In this document: piece after piece, positions 14,318 to 14,845 of the stretch
Layout of the letters: each line of letters opens with the position of its first letter
Position numbering within the stretch: position 1 is the stretch's first letter
NCBI GenBank assembly: GCA_904502245.1
Contig: CAJGDN010000020.1
Span: 1 to 14,845, forward strand
DNA: 14,845 bases
From: an uncultured Alphaproteobacteria bacterium
GTDB lineage: Bacteria; Pseudomonadota; Alphaproteobacteria; Rs-D84
Reading direction: 5' to 3'
Translations under genes and position numbers: made by a program
Notes under the pieces: generated by a model
The model's input: the letters and a program-made list of their open reading frames with translations, nothing else
Database searches by the model: none
Told to the model about the DNA's origin: nothing

Positions 14318-14845
14318 TTATGCAGCTGCGGTAAAGACCTTTTGTACATCATCATTCGCATCCAGCGCATCTACCAACTTTTCCAATTTAGCATATGCTT
14401 CATCGTCCAAATCCATTGGCATATTTGGCAACCATGTTAATTCTGCCTGTTCTGGTTCACCCAATTTATCGGCCAAGAATTTTTGAACATTAACAAAATC
14501 TTCTGGTTTTGTTGTGATAATAAATCCTTCTTCGGACGCTTCCATATTATCAACATCTGCTTCCATAATAATTTCCATCATTTCATCTTCACTCTTGCCG
14601 ATGGATGCAGGGTACATAATCTGACCTGCGCGTGTAAACATAAACACAACAGATCCTTCTTCGCCCATATTTCCGCCATTTTTACCAAAGATATTGCGAA
14701 TTTCTGGCACCGTACGACGTGGATTATCGGTCAATGCTTCAACAATAACTGGCACCGCCCCTGGACCATATCCTTCATAGCGCACTGCTTCGTAATTTTC
14801 AGTATTTGCACCCGATGCTTTTTCGATTGCACGTTTAATATTATC
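14318..14845 (-). CDS. yebC: YebC/TACO1 family protein (N-terminus cut off by window edge)
   Basis: YebC-family proteins were long annotated as transcriptional regulators. Recent work on the family also ties them to translation through difficult peptide stretches. The visible 175 residues cover the middle and C-terminal domains: the first visible residues NIKRAIEKASGANTENYEAV, then RYEGYGPGAVPVIVEALTDN (22-41), NGGNMGEEGSVVFMF, and the C-terminal WLPNMPMDLDDEAYAKLEKL. About 70 N-terminal residues, including the start, lie beyond the window. The frame is open from the edge to the TAA. Residues in GYGPGAVPVIVE identify the family with high certainty. ruvC, its usual partner in this class, is not directly downstream. 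Confidence 0.95.
   Translation of the reverse strand, partial: DNIKRAIEKASGANTENYEAVRYEGYGPGAVPVIVEALTDNPRRTVPEIRNIFGKNGGNMGEEGSVVFMFTRAGQIMYPASIGKSEDEMMEIIMEADVDNMEASEEGFIITTKPEDFVNVQKFLADKLGEPEQAELTWLPNMPMDLDDEAYAKLEKLVDALDANDDVQKVFTAAA

Noticed and set aside
14216..14440. Plus-strand 74-codon ORF near the yebC end
   Set aside because: It runs through the terminator repeat and antisense to yebC, with no convincing ribosome site or domain.
1..14845. Alternative genetic code, CRISPR array, tRNA or toxin-antitoxin pair
   Set aside because: Several genes end in TGA without read-through homology, no regularly spaced repeats or cloverleaf were seen, and no small gene pair had toxin-antitoxin marks.

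Overview
The window is a compact, AT-rich bacterial chromosome segment that uses the standard code (TGA is a stop, TGG is Trp). Gene families and order point to an alphaproteobacterium: the two-part J-domain protein with an N-terminal Cys motif is typical of that class, as is secB lying divergent from mltA. The small secreted Cys-rich protein with an InlB-type C-terminal repeat resembles proteins of uncultured, gut-associated, low-GC alphaproteobacteria. That closer placement is inference from recall, not a search result.

Layout. (1) 1-3954, minus strand: greA, mutL, yajC and secD (cut by the window edge), closely spaced and apparently one transcript. (2) 3991-4040: a divergent control region in which one palindromic TTGCAA hexamer can act as the -35 box for greA to the left and lptG to the right, each with a 16-bp spacer. 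(3) 4050-6625, plus strand: lptG, an overlooked 45-residue membrane protein, xerD and a J-domain protein, closed by a strong bidirectional terminator. (4) 6652-10623: a four-gene glycan island with a GT61 enzyme on the minus strand and, divergent from it, a RgpF-family protein, a GT2-type transferase and a Stealth-family sugar-phosphate transferase. (5) 10626-12512, minus strand: mltA, a DUF721/DciA-like gene and ruvC, all overlapping end to end. (6) 12628-13053, plus strand: secB with its own promoter, leader and terminator. (7) 13194-14024, minus strand: a secreted Cys-rich protein with atypical codon choice, bounded by its own promoter and terminator. (8) 14318-14845, minus strand: the C-terminal part of a YebC/TACO1 protein, cut by the window edge.

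Functionally most of the window concerns the cell envelope: protein export (SecB, YajC, SecD), LPS transport (LptG), peptidoglycan turnover (MltA), surface polysaccharide synthesis (the glycan island) and one secreted protein. These genes are interleaved with DNA maintenance (MutL, XerD, RuvC, DUF721) and transcription or translation factors (GreA, YebC). No tRNA, rRNA, CRISPR array, transposase or phage gene was seen. No defence or mobile system stands out. The least explained parts are the glycan island, the coupled small membrane ORF, the secreted protein with its neighbouring repeated palindrome, and the shared-box divergent promoter.
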